The notes: generated by a model from the sequence alone, not told the origin. A DNA stretch of 6,305 nucleotides from Rickettsiales bacterium (GCA_031259365.1 JAIRLP010000071.1:1-6305); one strand, 5' to 3'. Positions 1-5,976 are shown, numbered from the stretch's first letter. Program-made: numbers and translations.

Positions 1-2
1 AT

Positions 3-665
3 GATGTGTTTATAGATGCCAAAGCTGCAAAAAATTTTGGAATTACGATAACAAATACCCCGGGTGCTAATTCGCAATCTGTTGCAGAAATGGCGATTGG
101 ATTGGGATTGGACGTGTTAAGAAAAATTACATTTTCTAATAAAACGCAAGAAAGACCCGTTTCGCGTCAGTTTAATAAATTGAAAATTGGTCTGATTGGA
201 TTTGGAAATATAAATAAAGCAGTTTATAAAATATTAAAATATGGATTTGATGCGGATGTTCAATATTGGAATCGCACTGGTGAAACCACACCGCTGGATG
301 TGGTTTTGGGTCAAAGTGATTTAATTTTTATTGCCATTACTTCAAACACTGACACCAAAGATTTCATAGATTCAGAAAAAATATCAAAGATGAAAGATGG
401 TGTTATATTGGTTAATGTTGCCAACCCTGGGTTAATTAATTCTGATGCGTTATTGTCTGCTTTGGAATCTGGTAAAATTGCCACAATTGCCCAGGATGGA
501 TATTACGAAAACGAAGCATTTATGAAATTACCGAATAATAAATTCATAGCAACACCGCATATCGCAGCACGCACAACAGATGCTTGGGATAATACAGATA
601 AGATCGCATTTCAAAATATTGTAAATTTCTTTGAAACTGGAACCTGTGAAAATATTGTTAATTAA
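3..665 (+). CDS. D-isomer-specific 2-hydroxyacid dehydrogenase-like protein, 5'-truncated by window edge
   Basis: This is the C-terminal two-thirds of a protein of the D-2-hydroxyacid dehydrogenase family (PGDH, GRHPR and relatives), which normally oxidise or reduce 2-hydroxy/2-keto acids with NAD(P). The frame is open at the left edge. The GTG at position 6 is not the true start, because the family motif NTPGANSQSVAE already appears at residues 17-28 counted from there, so roughly 75-85 N-terminal residues are missing. The Rossmann domain shows KIGLIGFGNIN (about 60-70), where the third glycine of GxGxxG is Asn. The second strand ends in WNRT rather than an acidic residue, which may favour NADP(H). 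The active-site His is present in TPHIA (His185). The usual catalytic Arg of the xNxxRG motif is replaced: the segment reads VNVANPGLIN, with Asn140. The Glu region reads DGYYENEA, so the Glu assignment is ambiguous. The fold is clear, but activity and substrate are uncertain. It ends with TAA. Confidence 0.85.
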   Translation, partial: DVFIDAKAAKNFGITITNTPGANSQSVAEMAIGLGLDVLRKITFSNKTQERPVSRQFNKLKIGLIGFGNINKAVYKILKYGFDADVQYWNRTGETTPLDVVLGQSDLIFIAITSNTDTKDFIDSEKISKMKDGVILVNVANPGLINSDALLSALESGKIATIAQDGYYENEAFMKLPNNKFIATPHIAARTTDAWDNTDKIAFQNIVNFFETGTCENIVN

Positions 666-870
666 GACATCATAAAATGCTGTATTTTCTTTGATAGAGC
701 ATTAAACTTATCAACATTCTCAGTTCGATAATTGCAAGTTGTGTCGCCTGTCCGCCAGAGCCTCTGGAGAAGTTGGAAGTCAAGTTAGACAAGGTCGTAG
801 AAATACGACCTTTTTTGTTTGTCACCTTGCCCTGCGTCCGTTCGTGTCCAACCTGGCCAGCTTTATAATG
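666..870. other. Intergenic element, more GC-rich than its flanks, with hairpins; possible small RNA or dispersed repeat
   Basis: No convincing gene lies between 665 and 932. The first part (666-734) is AT-rich like its surroundings. From about 739 to 860 the composition becomes clearly more GC-rich. This part holds a short palindrome, CCAGAG-C-CTCTGG (755-767), and the perfect terminator hairpin at 791-812. GATAAT at 727-732 could be a -10 box. If it were, an RNA of about 80 nt would start near 739 and end at the terminator, but no good -35 box is visible. The minus strand has a 69-codon open frame (670-879) with no ATG near its start, and the hairpin lies inside it, so I do not call it a gene. 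Whether this is an sRNA, a multicopy intergenic repeat or simply the 3' UTR of the upstream gene cannot be settled from one copy. Confidence 0.4.
791..820 (+). terminator. Rho-independent terminator with GAAA tetraloop
   Basis: A perfect 9-bp stem AAGGTCGTA/TACGACCTT (791-799 with 804-812) closes a GAAA loop and runs into TTTTGTTT. The T-tract lies only on the rightward side, so it works for rightward transcription. It is about 125 nt past the dehydrogenase stop, so it may end that transcript or a separate small RNA. Confidence 0.8.
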
Positions 871-897
871 TTTTTCGCTTTATTTGTACAGATTGGT

Positions 898-906
898 TGA
901 TATAAT
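898..906 (+). promoter_or_regulatory. Extended -10 promoter for the RNA methyltransferase cluster
   Basis: TGATATAAT is a perfect extended -10 element (TGn at 898-900, TATAAT at 901-906). The -35 position about 17 bp upstream is weak, which is typical of extended -10 promoters. Transcription would start near 913, about 19 nt before the ATG at 932. A second TATAAT at 864-869 has no credible -35 box. Confidence 0.55.
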
Positions 907-931
907 TAAAAAAACAAGAAAGGGGGTCATA

Positions 932-1549
932 ATGACACGCATCGATCCAACAAAAAGTAGTCTTCGCCAAAAAGCTGATGCCGCAAAAGTCGGCAGATGT
1001 AAATATCTAATAGCTGTTCTGGAAGAACCAAGTGATCCAAAAAACATCGGCACTGTTATACGTAACATCAATGCACTGGGTGTTGAAAAACTTTACATCG
1101 TAGACAGCAAAGGCATCGTTCCAGCGTCTTGGGAATCCATGCGCGGCAATCGAAATTTGTTAAAAACTTCTGTATCAGCGATAAAATGGTCTTTTGTAAA
1201 AAAGTTCAAAACCACAGAAGAATGTTTTGAATATCTTGAAAAGAACGGATATACATCTGTTGTAACATCACCACATATCAAGGGCAAGACCAATGTAATA
1301 TTACAAGATGGCGATTTTACACAAGATAGGTTGGCGGTTTGGTTTGGCAGTGAAGCCAGAGGTATAAGCAATCTGGCCGTCGAAAGAAGTTCCGCATGTG
1401 TTCAAATTGAAATGTATGGAATTATCGAAAGTCTTAATTTGGCCACATCCACAGGAATTGTTTTATATGAAATCACTAAACAAAGACGTGAATATCAAAA
1501 GAACAATAAACGCGCCAGAAGAACAAATCCACCAGTTAAAAAGTCATAA
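932..1549 (+). CDS. TrmH/SpoU-family RNA 2'-O-ribose methyltransferase
   Basis: This 205-residue protein has the SPOUT (alpha/beta-knot) methyltransferase fold. Such enzymes transfer a methyl group from S-adenosylmethionine to a ribose 2'-OH of tRNA or rRNA in the cytoplasm. All three family motifs are visible: motif 1 as DPKNIGTVIRNINALG (residues 35-50), with the conserved Asn and Arg; motif 2 as VWFGSEARGIS (136-146); and motif 3 as IEMYGIIESLNLATSTG (159-175), which forms the knot and SAM pocket. The SLN...LYE-Q-R ending resembles tRNA Gm18 methyltransferase TrmH, but the target cannot be fixed from sequence alone. The tail (184-205) is strongly basic and probably binds RNA. The ATG at 932 has a strong AGAAAGGGGG ribosome site at 917-925. 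An upstream in-frame TTG at 884 is rejected because it precedes the predicted transcription start. It is probably cotranscribed with the next two genes, since only 28 nt follow before the next start. Confidence 0.9.
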   Translation: MTRIDPTKSSLRQKADAAKVGRCKYLIAVLEEPSDPKNIGTVIRNINALGVEKLYIVDSKGIVPASWESMRGNRNLLKTSVSAIKWSFVKKFKTTEECFEYLEKNGYTSVVTSPHIKGKTNVILQDGDFTQDRLAVWFGSEARGISNLAVERSSACVQIEMYGIIESLNLATSTGIVLYEITKQRREYQKNNKRARRTNPPVKKS

Positions 1550-1577
1550 CCGATACGATTACCACAAAGAGACGCAC

Positions 1578-2075
1578 ATGAAACAAGTTCGGGTAATAAT
1601 TCCAGATGAAATGTATCAACTGGTTGAATTAAAAAAGGGCAACCTACCTGCCGTTATGGTTGCCAATTCTGCATTGTTAAAATTTAACCCCAAGGAAGCA
1701 TTTCCTTGGCATTTATCATTAAAGATAAAATTTAATAAACTGGGCAATAATGACATGCCTTTGCAACCAGAAATGGATTTGTCCGAACAATTCGAAGACA
1801 GAATAGACGCCGCACTAAAAGGCCAGTATAAAAACAAACCAAATGCTTTATTCTGTGCAAGGATTACTTGAAACGGACAACGCGAATTAATATACCGCAT
1901 ACACGATGCCGAAATTGCAGATTCTGTACTACAAAGCATTAAAAATAATAAAACATATCCATTGGAATTTTCATACACAATGCAATATGATAAAAAATGG
2001 ATTTTGGACAAGGAACACTTGACAAGAAATTCATTTGTTCGAAAAATAATCGGCTTCTTTTACTGGCCAAGGTAA
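1578..2075 (+). pseudogene. DUF695-like protein interrupted by one in-frame TGA
   Basis: Read through one TGA (1869-1871), this frame gives a continuous protein of 165 codons: 97 residues before the stop and 67 after it, ending in TAA at 2073-2075. There is no frameshift. The central part, ending FCARIT, then the stop, then NGQREL, matches the DUF695 pattern around 'GRIT-x-NGRR-(D/E)', and a Trp-containing C-terminal segment (YDKKW) also fits. That family's function is unknown. The residue lost at the stop is often Gly or another small residue in relatives as I remember them, so GGA to TGA by one base change is plausible; TGG (Trp) to TGA is equally simple. A weak AAAGAGA lies 5 nt before the ATG. 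The downstream half has no early start codon, so it is unlikely to be made on its own. It could be a recent nonsense mutation, a base-call error, or a recoded or read-through UGA. Confidence 0.7.
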
Positions 2076-2080
2076 ACGGC

Positions 2081-2767
2081 ATGGACATACAGAAATTTCT
2101 TATTCATAAATTTTCACGCGACATTGTCCTGATGGGCGCGATGTTTCGTGCTGGGCTGTTGAATGCGGCGTCCGTTCGCGAAGTTGCAGACAATCTATTA
2201 TCCACTGACTATGGTCCGTTTCCGGGATACACTGACGAAACATTGATCAGCATAGTTGTCAGTTATAAAGACGAAAAAATTGGTGATGACTTTAATCAGT
2301 TTTTGGATGATAACGATGTCAAAATAGACCATCCAAAACAAACGCTTGTGGCCAAGGTTTTCTATTATATTCTGGAAAACAAACTGGATTTCTGGGCCGG
2401 GATGGACTTTCTGTTTAGGGTGGTCCACGACTATCACACTGACGAAGATTTTGACGGAATCCTTTATGATTATAAATATAACGTCAGAGAATACAGAGAC
2501 GACCCCTGGATTCTGTCAGATTGCCAAGGAGAAGTTGTATCATTGTTAAACGATATGAGAAAATATACTCAGCAGTATATTGGCCACGTTCCCAACGATA
2601 CAGACACAGAAATGATATTAAAGAAAATCATGACTGTTGTTTCACACAAGATGTCCAAAAACGCCGACACCACCACTCAAAAGAATAAAAATAAAATTTG
2701 GACTGGATTAAAAAAGATATTCACCCTGTCGTACAATTTGTTTTCTGATAAAAAGCATATAATCTAA
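2081..2767 (+). CDS. Hypothetical protein, 228 residues, unknown family
   Basis: I do not recognise this protein. From the ATG at 2081 it is predicted to be soluble, with no signal peptide or membrane segment. The middle is acidic and aromatic: residues 98-140 run through LDFWAGMDFLFRVV, then many Asp and Tyr residues. A lysine-rich tail follows (about 189-228), with KNKNK at 201-205. The start is chosen because AAGG (2069-2072) sits about 8 nt upstream and overlaps the stop of the preceding DUF695-like frame; the in-frame ATG at 1997 lies inside that frame and lacks a ribosome site. The 5-nt gap after the DUF695-like gene suggests translational coupling and possibly a joint function, so loss of the first protein may reduce translation of this one. 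It ends with TAA, immediately before a terminator hairpin. Confidence 0.75.
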   Translation: MDIQKFLIHKFSRDIVLMGAMFRAGLLNAASVREVADNLLSTDYGPFPGYTDETLISIVVSYKDEKIGDDFNQFLDDNDVKIDHPKQTLVAKVFYYILENKLDFWAGMDFLFRVVHDYHTDEDFDGILYDYKYNVREYRDDPWILSDCQGEVVSLLNDMRKYTQQYIGHVPNDTDTEMILKKIMTVVSHKMSKNADTTTQKNKNKIWTGLKKIFTLSYNLFSDKKHII

Positions 2768-2768
2768 C

Positions 2769-2800
2769 CGCAATATAAAGCCTTGCTTTTGCGTTGTTTT
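2769..2800 (+). terminator. Rho-independent terminator after the methyltransferase cluster
   Basis: The stem pairs CGCA (2769-2772) with TGCG (2790-2793) and AAAGC (2777-2781) with GCTTT (2785-2789), with a 4-nt bulge on the 5' arm. TTGTTTT (2794-2800) follows. It starts 2 nt after the stop codon of the 228-residue protein. Confidence 0.55.
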
Positions 2801-2822
2801 ATAATACAATGCCGCATAATAT
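2795..2822 (+). promoter_or_regulatory. Weak candidate promoter for the RNA helicase
   Basis: TTGTTT (2795-2800) and TAATAT (2817-2822) are spaced 16 bp and form a modest sigma70-type match whose -35 overlaps the preceding T-tract. Transcription near 2829 would leave a leader of about 60 nt before the helicase ATG. Other AT-rich hexamers nearby are equally possible. Confidence 0.3.
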
Positions 2823-2891
2823 TCGATATTCATTCAAATAAATTTGCGTTGAAGGGTTTCGATACAAACCTTGAAAACACAAGAAATTAAT

Positions 2892-4094
2892 ATGACTAAT
2901 ACTTTTAAAAGCCTGGGAATTCCAAGCAAAATATTGGATGCGTTAAACGCGTCAAAATACATTGAACCGACCCCTATTCAGCAACAAGTTATTCCACTGG
3001 CGCTGGCCGACGAAGACATCTTGGGTAATGCCCAGACGGGAACTGGTAAAACAGCTGCATTTGCAATTCCTGCGATCGCGCACCTGTTAAAGAACAGCAG
3101 TGATTGCGTTTTGGTTTTGTTGCCAACACGCGAACTGGCCAGCCAGGTTTTGATTGAAACCAAAAAAATCATGGGTAAATCGATCAAAATTCCGACTGCT
3201 TTGTTAATTGGCGGCGCATCCATCGACAAACAAATCAAAGAAATTAAACTGGGTGCACGCTTGATTGTTGGCACACCAGGACGTATCAATGATTTATTAA
3301 AACAGCGCAAACTGCGTCTGGGATTAACCAACTTTTTGGTACTGGACGAAACTGATCGCATGTTGGATATGGGATTTGGAAAACAACTGGAAAGCATTGT
3401 TGCTGAAATATCCCCTGCCCGTCAAACACTGATGCTGTCTGCGACATTCCCCAAGAATATTATGGATTTGGCAGGTAAATATTTGCACAACCCAAAACGT
3501 ATATCATGTGGTCAAGAAAACACCGTCACTGATAATTTAACCCAAGAATTAATCCGCACCACAGATGAATTAAAATATTCTGTTCTAAGCGACCTGTTGG
3601 ACAAGCAACCTGATTCAGTTCTGGTCTTTGCAAAAACCAAATACGGCACGGAACGCTTGATGAAAAAATTAAAGAAAGATAAATTTTTGGTCTGTGCATT
3701 GCATGGCGACCTTAGTCAGGCGAAACGAGAAAGAGCAGTATCCGAATTCAAATCAAAGAAATGTAATATCATGGTGGCAACTGATATTGCTGCACGCGGA
3801 CTAGATATTTCTCATATTGGCACAGTGATCAATTACGACCTGCCACAGGCAGCCGAAGATTATATACATCGCATTGGTCGTACGGCTCGGGCTGGGGCTG
3901 ATGGAACTGCCATTAATTTGCTAACAACAAACGACCACAAAAAATGGCGCGATATTTGCAAACTGTTAAAAGTTGAAACAGGTTTACCAACTGAAAAGAA
4001 AGCAGTCCCTTTGCCGAAACCAACAAAAGCAAATAAGACAAGCACCCAAAGGCCAAACAGAAAACGTTGGTTTAACAAATCAAAAAAGAAATAA
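2892..4094 (+). CDS. rhlE: DEAD-box ATP-dependent RNA helicase, RhlE-like
   Basis: This 400-residue protein is a complete superfamily 2 helicase core that unwinds short RNA duplexes using ATP, typically in ribosome assembly, RNA decay or cold adaptation. Visible motifs are the Q motif TPIQ (27-30), motif I AQTGTGKT (47-54), Ia PTRELA (78-83), Ib TPGR (128-131), motif II DETD (152-155), motif III SAT (183-185), IV VLVFAKTK (243-250), V ATDIAARGLDI (296-306) and VI HRIGRTARAG (326-335). Motif II has Thr where the family name residue is Ala; both catalytic acids and the flanking RMLDMGF are kept, so activity is likely. A short lysine- and arginine-rich tail (367-400) replaces the longer extensions of some relatives and probably binds RNA. 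The ATG at 2892 fits the family N-terminus; a TTG at 2871 in the same frame is less likely. The ribosome site (AAGAAA, 2881-2886) is weak, which suggests modest or regulated translation. The RhlE assignment rests on general similarity. Confidence 0.9.
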   Translation: MTNTFKSLGIPSKILDALNASKYIEPTPIQQQVIPLALADEDILGNAQTGTGKTAAFAIPAIAHLLKNSSDCVLVLLPTRELASQVLIETKKIMGKSIKIPTALLIGGASIDKQIKEIKLGARLIVGTPGRINDLLKQRKLRLGLTNFLVLDETDRMLDMGFGKQLESIVAEISPARQTLMLSATFPKNIMDLAGKYLHNPKRISCGQENTVTDNLTQELIRTTDELKYSVLSDLLDKQPDSVLVFAKTKYGTERLMKKLKKDKFLVCALHGDLSQAKRERAVSEFKSKKCNIMVATDIAARGLDISHIGTVINYDLPQAAEDYIHRIGRTARAGADGTAINLLTTNDHKKWRDICKLLKVETGLPTEKKAVPLPKPTKANKTSTQRPNRKRWFNKSKKK

Positions 4095-4095
4095 T

Positions 4096-4121
4096 AAAAA
4101 AACACCATTCGGTGGCTTTTT
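4096..4121. terminator. Shared bidirectional terminator between convergent genes
   Basis: The helicase (rightward) and the alkyltransferase (leftward) end 30 bp apart. Between them CACC (4103-4106) and GGTG (4111-4114) form a short stem with a 4-nt loop, flanked by an A-run on the left and a T-run on the right. The hairpin can therefore be followed by a U-tract in either direction. The 4-bp core stem is short, although the A and T runs could extend it past a two-pair mismatch. Confidence 0.65.
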
Positions 4122-4124
4122 ATT

Positions 4125-4646
4125 TTAGATAGCGGTTCCCTTGGTTGGACGCGTTAAGTTTGACAGGTCAACATGTTCCAGTTCCAGCAACTTTATCTTC
4201 TTATCCATCCCGCCAGCATACCCTGTTAAACTGCCAAAAGCCCCAACCACACGATGACAAGGAATAATCACTGAAATTGGGTTATGACCAACAGCGCCAC
4301 CTATGGCCTGAGCGGATTTGCATTTTATTTCTTTTGCAATATCACTATATGTAATAACTTTGCCGTATGGAATCTTGCATAACATCTTCCATACCTTTTG
4401 ATGGAATTCTGTTCCCTGTGGCGCCAAGGGCAGTTCTGAAATCTTTGGTTTCTTTCCTGCGAAATATCTATCCAGCCAATTACGCACTGTATCAAAAACC
4501 GGTAACGAATCTTTTTCCGCAAGATCGTCACCTGCGGTAGATGCAAAATATTTTTGCCCTTCCATCCACAAGCCGGTCAAGTTCAGTCCATCACTGACCA
4601 ATAGCAAGTTCCCGATTGGGGATTTATAAGTTATTGAATACGGCAT
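4125..4646 (-). CDS. ogt: Methylated-DNA--[protein]-cysteine S-methyltransferase (O6-alkylguanine repair, Ogt type)
   Basis: This 173-residue suicide repair protein moves a methyl group from O6-methylguanine in DNA to its own cysteine. The acceptor motif IPCHRVV is at residues 128-134, with Cys130. An N-terminal ribonuclease-H-like region (about 1-75) and a C-terminal winged-helix region (about 80-160) are both present. IPYGKVITYSDIA (92-104) and the GYAGGMDKK lesion-binding segment (142-150) are typical. There is no AraC-like Ada domain, so this is a stand-alone repair enzyme. The recognition-helix residue that is Arg in the human enzyme (ARAVGGAM) is Gln here (AQAIGGAV, Gln113); I believe close relatives share this, so it may not impair function. 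The ATG at 4646 has AAAAGGAAA just upstream and a near-consensus promoter at 4670-4698. It ends with TAA against the convergent helicase. Confidence 0.93.
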   Translation of the reverse strand: MPYSITYKSPIGNLLLVSDGLNLTGLWMEGQKYFASTAGDDLAEKDSLPVFDTVRNWLDRYFAGKKPKISELPLAPQGTEFHQKVWKMLCKIPYGKVITYSDIAKEIKCKSAQAIGGAVGHNPISVIIPCHRVVGAFGSLTGYAGGMDKKIKLLELEHVDLSNLTRPTKGTAI

Positions 4647-4669
4647 CGCGTTTCCTTTTATGTATCACT

Positions 4670-4698
4670 ATCATAAAACTTATGCTGATAATTTTCAA
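4670..4698 (-). promoter_or_regulatory. Promoter for the alkyltransferase gene
   Basis: Read leftward, TTGAAA (4698-4693) and TATGAT (4675-4670) are exactly 17 bp apart, a good sigma70-type match. Transcription would begin near 4663, about 17 nt before the ATG. It starts just past the terminator of the upstream gene. No Ada-box-like operator is evident. Confidence 0.7.
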
Positions 4699-4700
4699 TA

Positions 4701-4725
4701 ATAAAACCCGCCGTTTGGCGGGTTT
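4701..4725 (-). terminator. Rho-independent terminator of the 227-residue hypothetical gene
   Basis: A perfect 9-bp stem pairs AAACCCGCC with GGCGGGTTT (4704-4712 with 4717-4725), with a 4-nt loop. Read leftward it follows the gene's TAA by 3 nt and is trailed by TATTATT. The rightward side is also T-rich (GTTTT), so some bidirectional activity is possible. Confidence 0.8.
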
Positions 4726-4728
4726 GTT

Positions 4729-5412
4729 TTATCTGCCAGAATGACCGCCAAAGATTTCATGCGGTAACTTTTTGCACATCATAATCGTATAGAATCTGTC
4801 TGGCGTATATTTATTTTCGACTTTCATTAAATAGTCCATTAAATGTGTTGGACGTTCATCCTTGGTTTCACAATAGATTTCGCCAAACTGCGGAACTGCA
4901 AAGTTTTCATGATACCCCAGTCTAAGACCATCCATATTCTGAGTTGTAAATGCGATGCCTGGTTTATTTTTATTTCGCATCTGTTCATTAATTTGCAGCG
5001 AACCAATACCAGATAAATAATCAATAGGGTCACGAAACCAGTTTAATAGATTTTGATTCCAATTGGTATTAATGACGATTTCTTCCATAAGTTGATGAAT
5101 ATCAGGAGACCACAACCCTTTCATATAATCTTGGGATTGTCTTTTGAACAATTGATATTTCATAAACAATGACAACCATGAATTGGATTCTGGGTTTGGA
5201 ACTGTTTTATCGTTGTAAGCCTGAACGTATTCTGGGGAAACAGGAACCGTGCCTTTGTCTGTGCGTTTGGTATTTGACAAGATCTTAAAAGCAGCCCCCA
5301 TCTGACCAATAAACCATTCTTTGTTTAATCTGATACTGTAATTTGTTGTTTCCAAATCAATATCACTGGTAATCATGCCATTCAAATAACGTTGATAATA
5401 ATATGTATTCAT
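4729..5412 (-). CDS. Hypothetical protein, 227 residues, unknown family
   Basis: I do not recognise this protein. It appears soluble, with no signal peptide, membrane helix or obvious nucleotide-binding or metal motif. It is rich in Asn, Tyr, Trp and Met. Recognisable segments are an acidic start (TSDIDLETT, about 15-23), a Trp-containing middle (NWNQNLLNWFRDP, 117-129) and a His/Gly-rich end (EIFGGHSGR). The ATG at 5412 is well supported by GAAGGTG (5424-5418) and a promoter with a consensus TTGACA -35 box. A strong hairpin terminator follows 3 nt after the stop, so it is a single-gene transcription unit. Its real-gene status rests on length, ribosome site, promoter and terminator all agreeing, not on homology. 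Nothing in its neighbours suggests a role. Confidence 0.75.
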   Translation of the reverse strand: MNTYYYQRYLNGMITSDIDLETTNYSIRLNKEWFIGQMGAAFKILSNTKRTDKGTVPVSPEYVQAYNDKTVPNPESNSWLSLFMKYQLFKRQSQDYMKGLWSPDIHQLMEEIVINTNWNQNLLNWFRDPIDYLSGIGSLQINEQMRNKNKPGIAFTTQNMDGLRLGYHENFAVPQFGEIYCETKDERPTHLMDYLMKVENKYTPDRFYTIMMCKKLPHEIFGGHSGR

Positions 5413-5433
5413 TGTTTCACCTTCAATAGACAG

Positions 5434-5462
5434 AATTTAACACTTAAAATTATATTTGTCAA
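5434..5462 (-). promoter_or_regulatory. Promoter for the 227-residue hypothetical gene
   Basis: Read leftward, a consensus -35 TTGACA (5462-5457) is 17 bp from TAAATT (5439-5434), which matches the -10 consensus at four of six positions. Transcription would start near 5427, giving a very short leader that contains the ribosome site. Confidence 0.65.
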
Positions 5463-5468
5463 ATACCT

Positions 5469-5498
5469 ATTATAAGAAAACCCGCCTTTCGGCGAGTT
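5469..5498 (-). terminator. Rho-independent terminator of the SPFH-tail-like gene
   Basis: Read leftward, AACTCGCC-GAAA-GGCGGGTT (5498-5479) forms an 8-bp stem with one U-G wobble and a GAAA tetraloop, then TTTCTTATAAT. On the other strand that position would be a C-A mismatch, so the leftward orientation is favoured. It starts 13 nt past the gene's TAA, and the next promoter begins about 6 nt beyond. Confidence 0.8.
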
Positions 5499-5511
5499 CC
5501 CAGTTTCAATT

Positions 5512-5916
5512 TTATAGGTTGCTGCGTCCTGCTTCCAGAATTGGCAATCCTGCTTCGGTTGGAATATAAATAACTTTGTTACCGCGTGTTTCTGATTCAG
5601 ACAAACTTTGGATATACAGATAACGCAGATAGCTTTCATTCTGTTTTAAACTGTCGCCGATAATTTTATTTGCTTCGGCCACACCTTGGGCACGGATGAT
5701 TTCCGCTTCGGACAAAGCCTTGGCTGATTCGCGTTTTGCATTAGCTTCTTCGATTGCAATGCGACGATTGCTTTCTGCGCGGGCCAATTCAGCTTCACCT
5801 GCCAAACGATTAGAATAAACGGTATACATCGGCATGATATAAAACAGCAGACCAACAAACACTATGATCGCTGCGAACAATCCTATTCCTTGTTTTGTGG
5901 TTAATTTCTTTTCCAT
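5512..5916 (-). CDS. Small membrane-anchored SPFH/Band 7 tail-like protein lacking the Band 7 domain
   Basis: This 134-residue protein has a short charged N-terminus, one membrane helix (about 10-31, GIGLFAAIIVFVGLLFYIMP), and a helical Ala/Glu/Arg-rich region (about 34-95) likely to form a coiled coil. Its C-terminus resembles the end of stomatin/prohibitin-type proteins: the stretch RAQGVAEANKIIGDSL (75-90), then YLRYLYIQSL (96-105) and VIYIPTEAGLPILEAGR (115-131). Full-length relatives are usually about 250-300 residues or more, with a Band 7 domain between anchor and coiled coil; here that domain is absent and there is no sign of a broken frame, so it looks like a natural short form. Comparable short proteins occur in bacteria and phages, as far as I recall. 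The soluble part probably faces the periplasm or cytoplasm as an oligomeric scaffold, but the role is unknown. The ATG at 5916 follows AAAAGGAAA closely. Confidence 0.8.
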   Translation of the reverse strand: MEKKLTTKQGIGLFAAIIVFVGLLFYIMPMYTVYSNRLAGEAELARAESNRRIAIEEANAKRESAKALSEAEIIRAQGVAEANKIIGDSLKQNESYLRYLYIQSLSESETRGNKVIYIPTEAGLPILEAGRSNL

Positions 5917-5944
5917 GGCTTTTCCTTTTGGTCACATATGATTC

Positions 5945-5973
5945 ATTATACGCAGAACAAACAAAAACTTCAA
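5945..5973 (-). promoter_or_regulatory. Strong promoter for the SPFH-tail-like gene
   Basis: Read leftward, TTGAAG (5973-5968) and a perfect TATAAT (5950-5945) are 17 bp apart. Transcription would start near 5938, about 22 nt before the ATG. The -35 box sits 3 bp from the T-tract of the preceding terminator. Confidence 0.75.
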
Positions 5974-5976
5974 ATT

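Noticed and set aside
670..879. Minus-strand open frame of 69 codons across the intergenic element
   Set aside because: It has no ATG near its beginning, its only plausible start is a GTG with a weak ribosome site, and it spans a perfect terminator hairpin. More likely non-coding or a repeat.
1093..1371. Minus-strand open frame inside the RNA methyltransferase
   Set aside because: It is antisense to motif-bearing coding sequence, with no supporting start signal or family resemblance.
1869..1871. Genome-wide reassignment of UGA to tryptophan or glycine
   Set aside because: Every other gene here is intact with all tryptophans as TGG and no other internal TGA. One codon in a poorly known gene is not enough; kept only as a check.
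1997..2080. Upstream start (ATG 1997) for the 228-residue protein
   Set aside because: It lies inside the DUF695-like frame, has no ribosome site, and the ATG at 2081 has one at proper spacing.
2978..3397. 139-codon minus-strand open frame inside the helicase
   Set aside because: It is antisense to conserved helicase motifs and has no ribosome site or recognisable product, so it is a shadow of the helicase codons.
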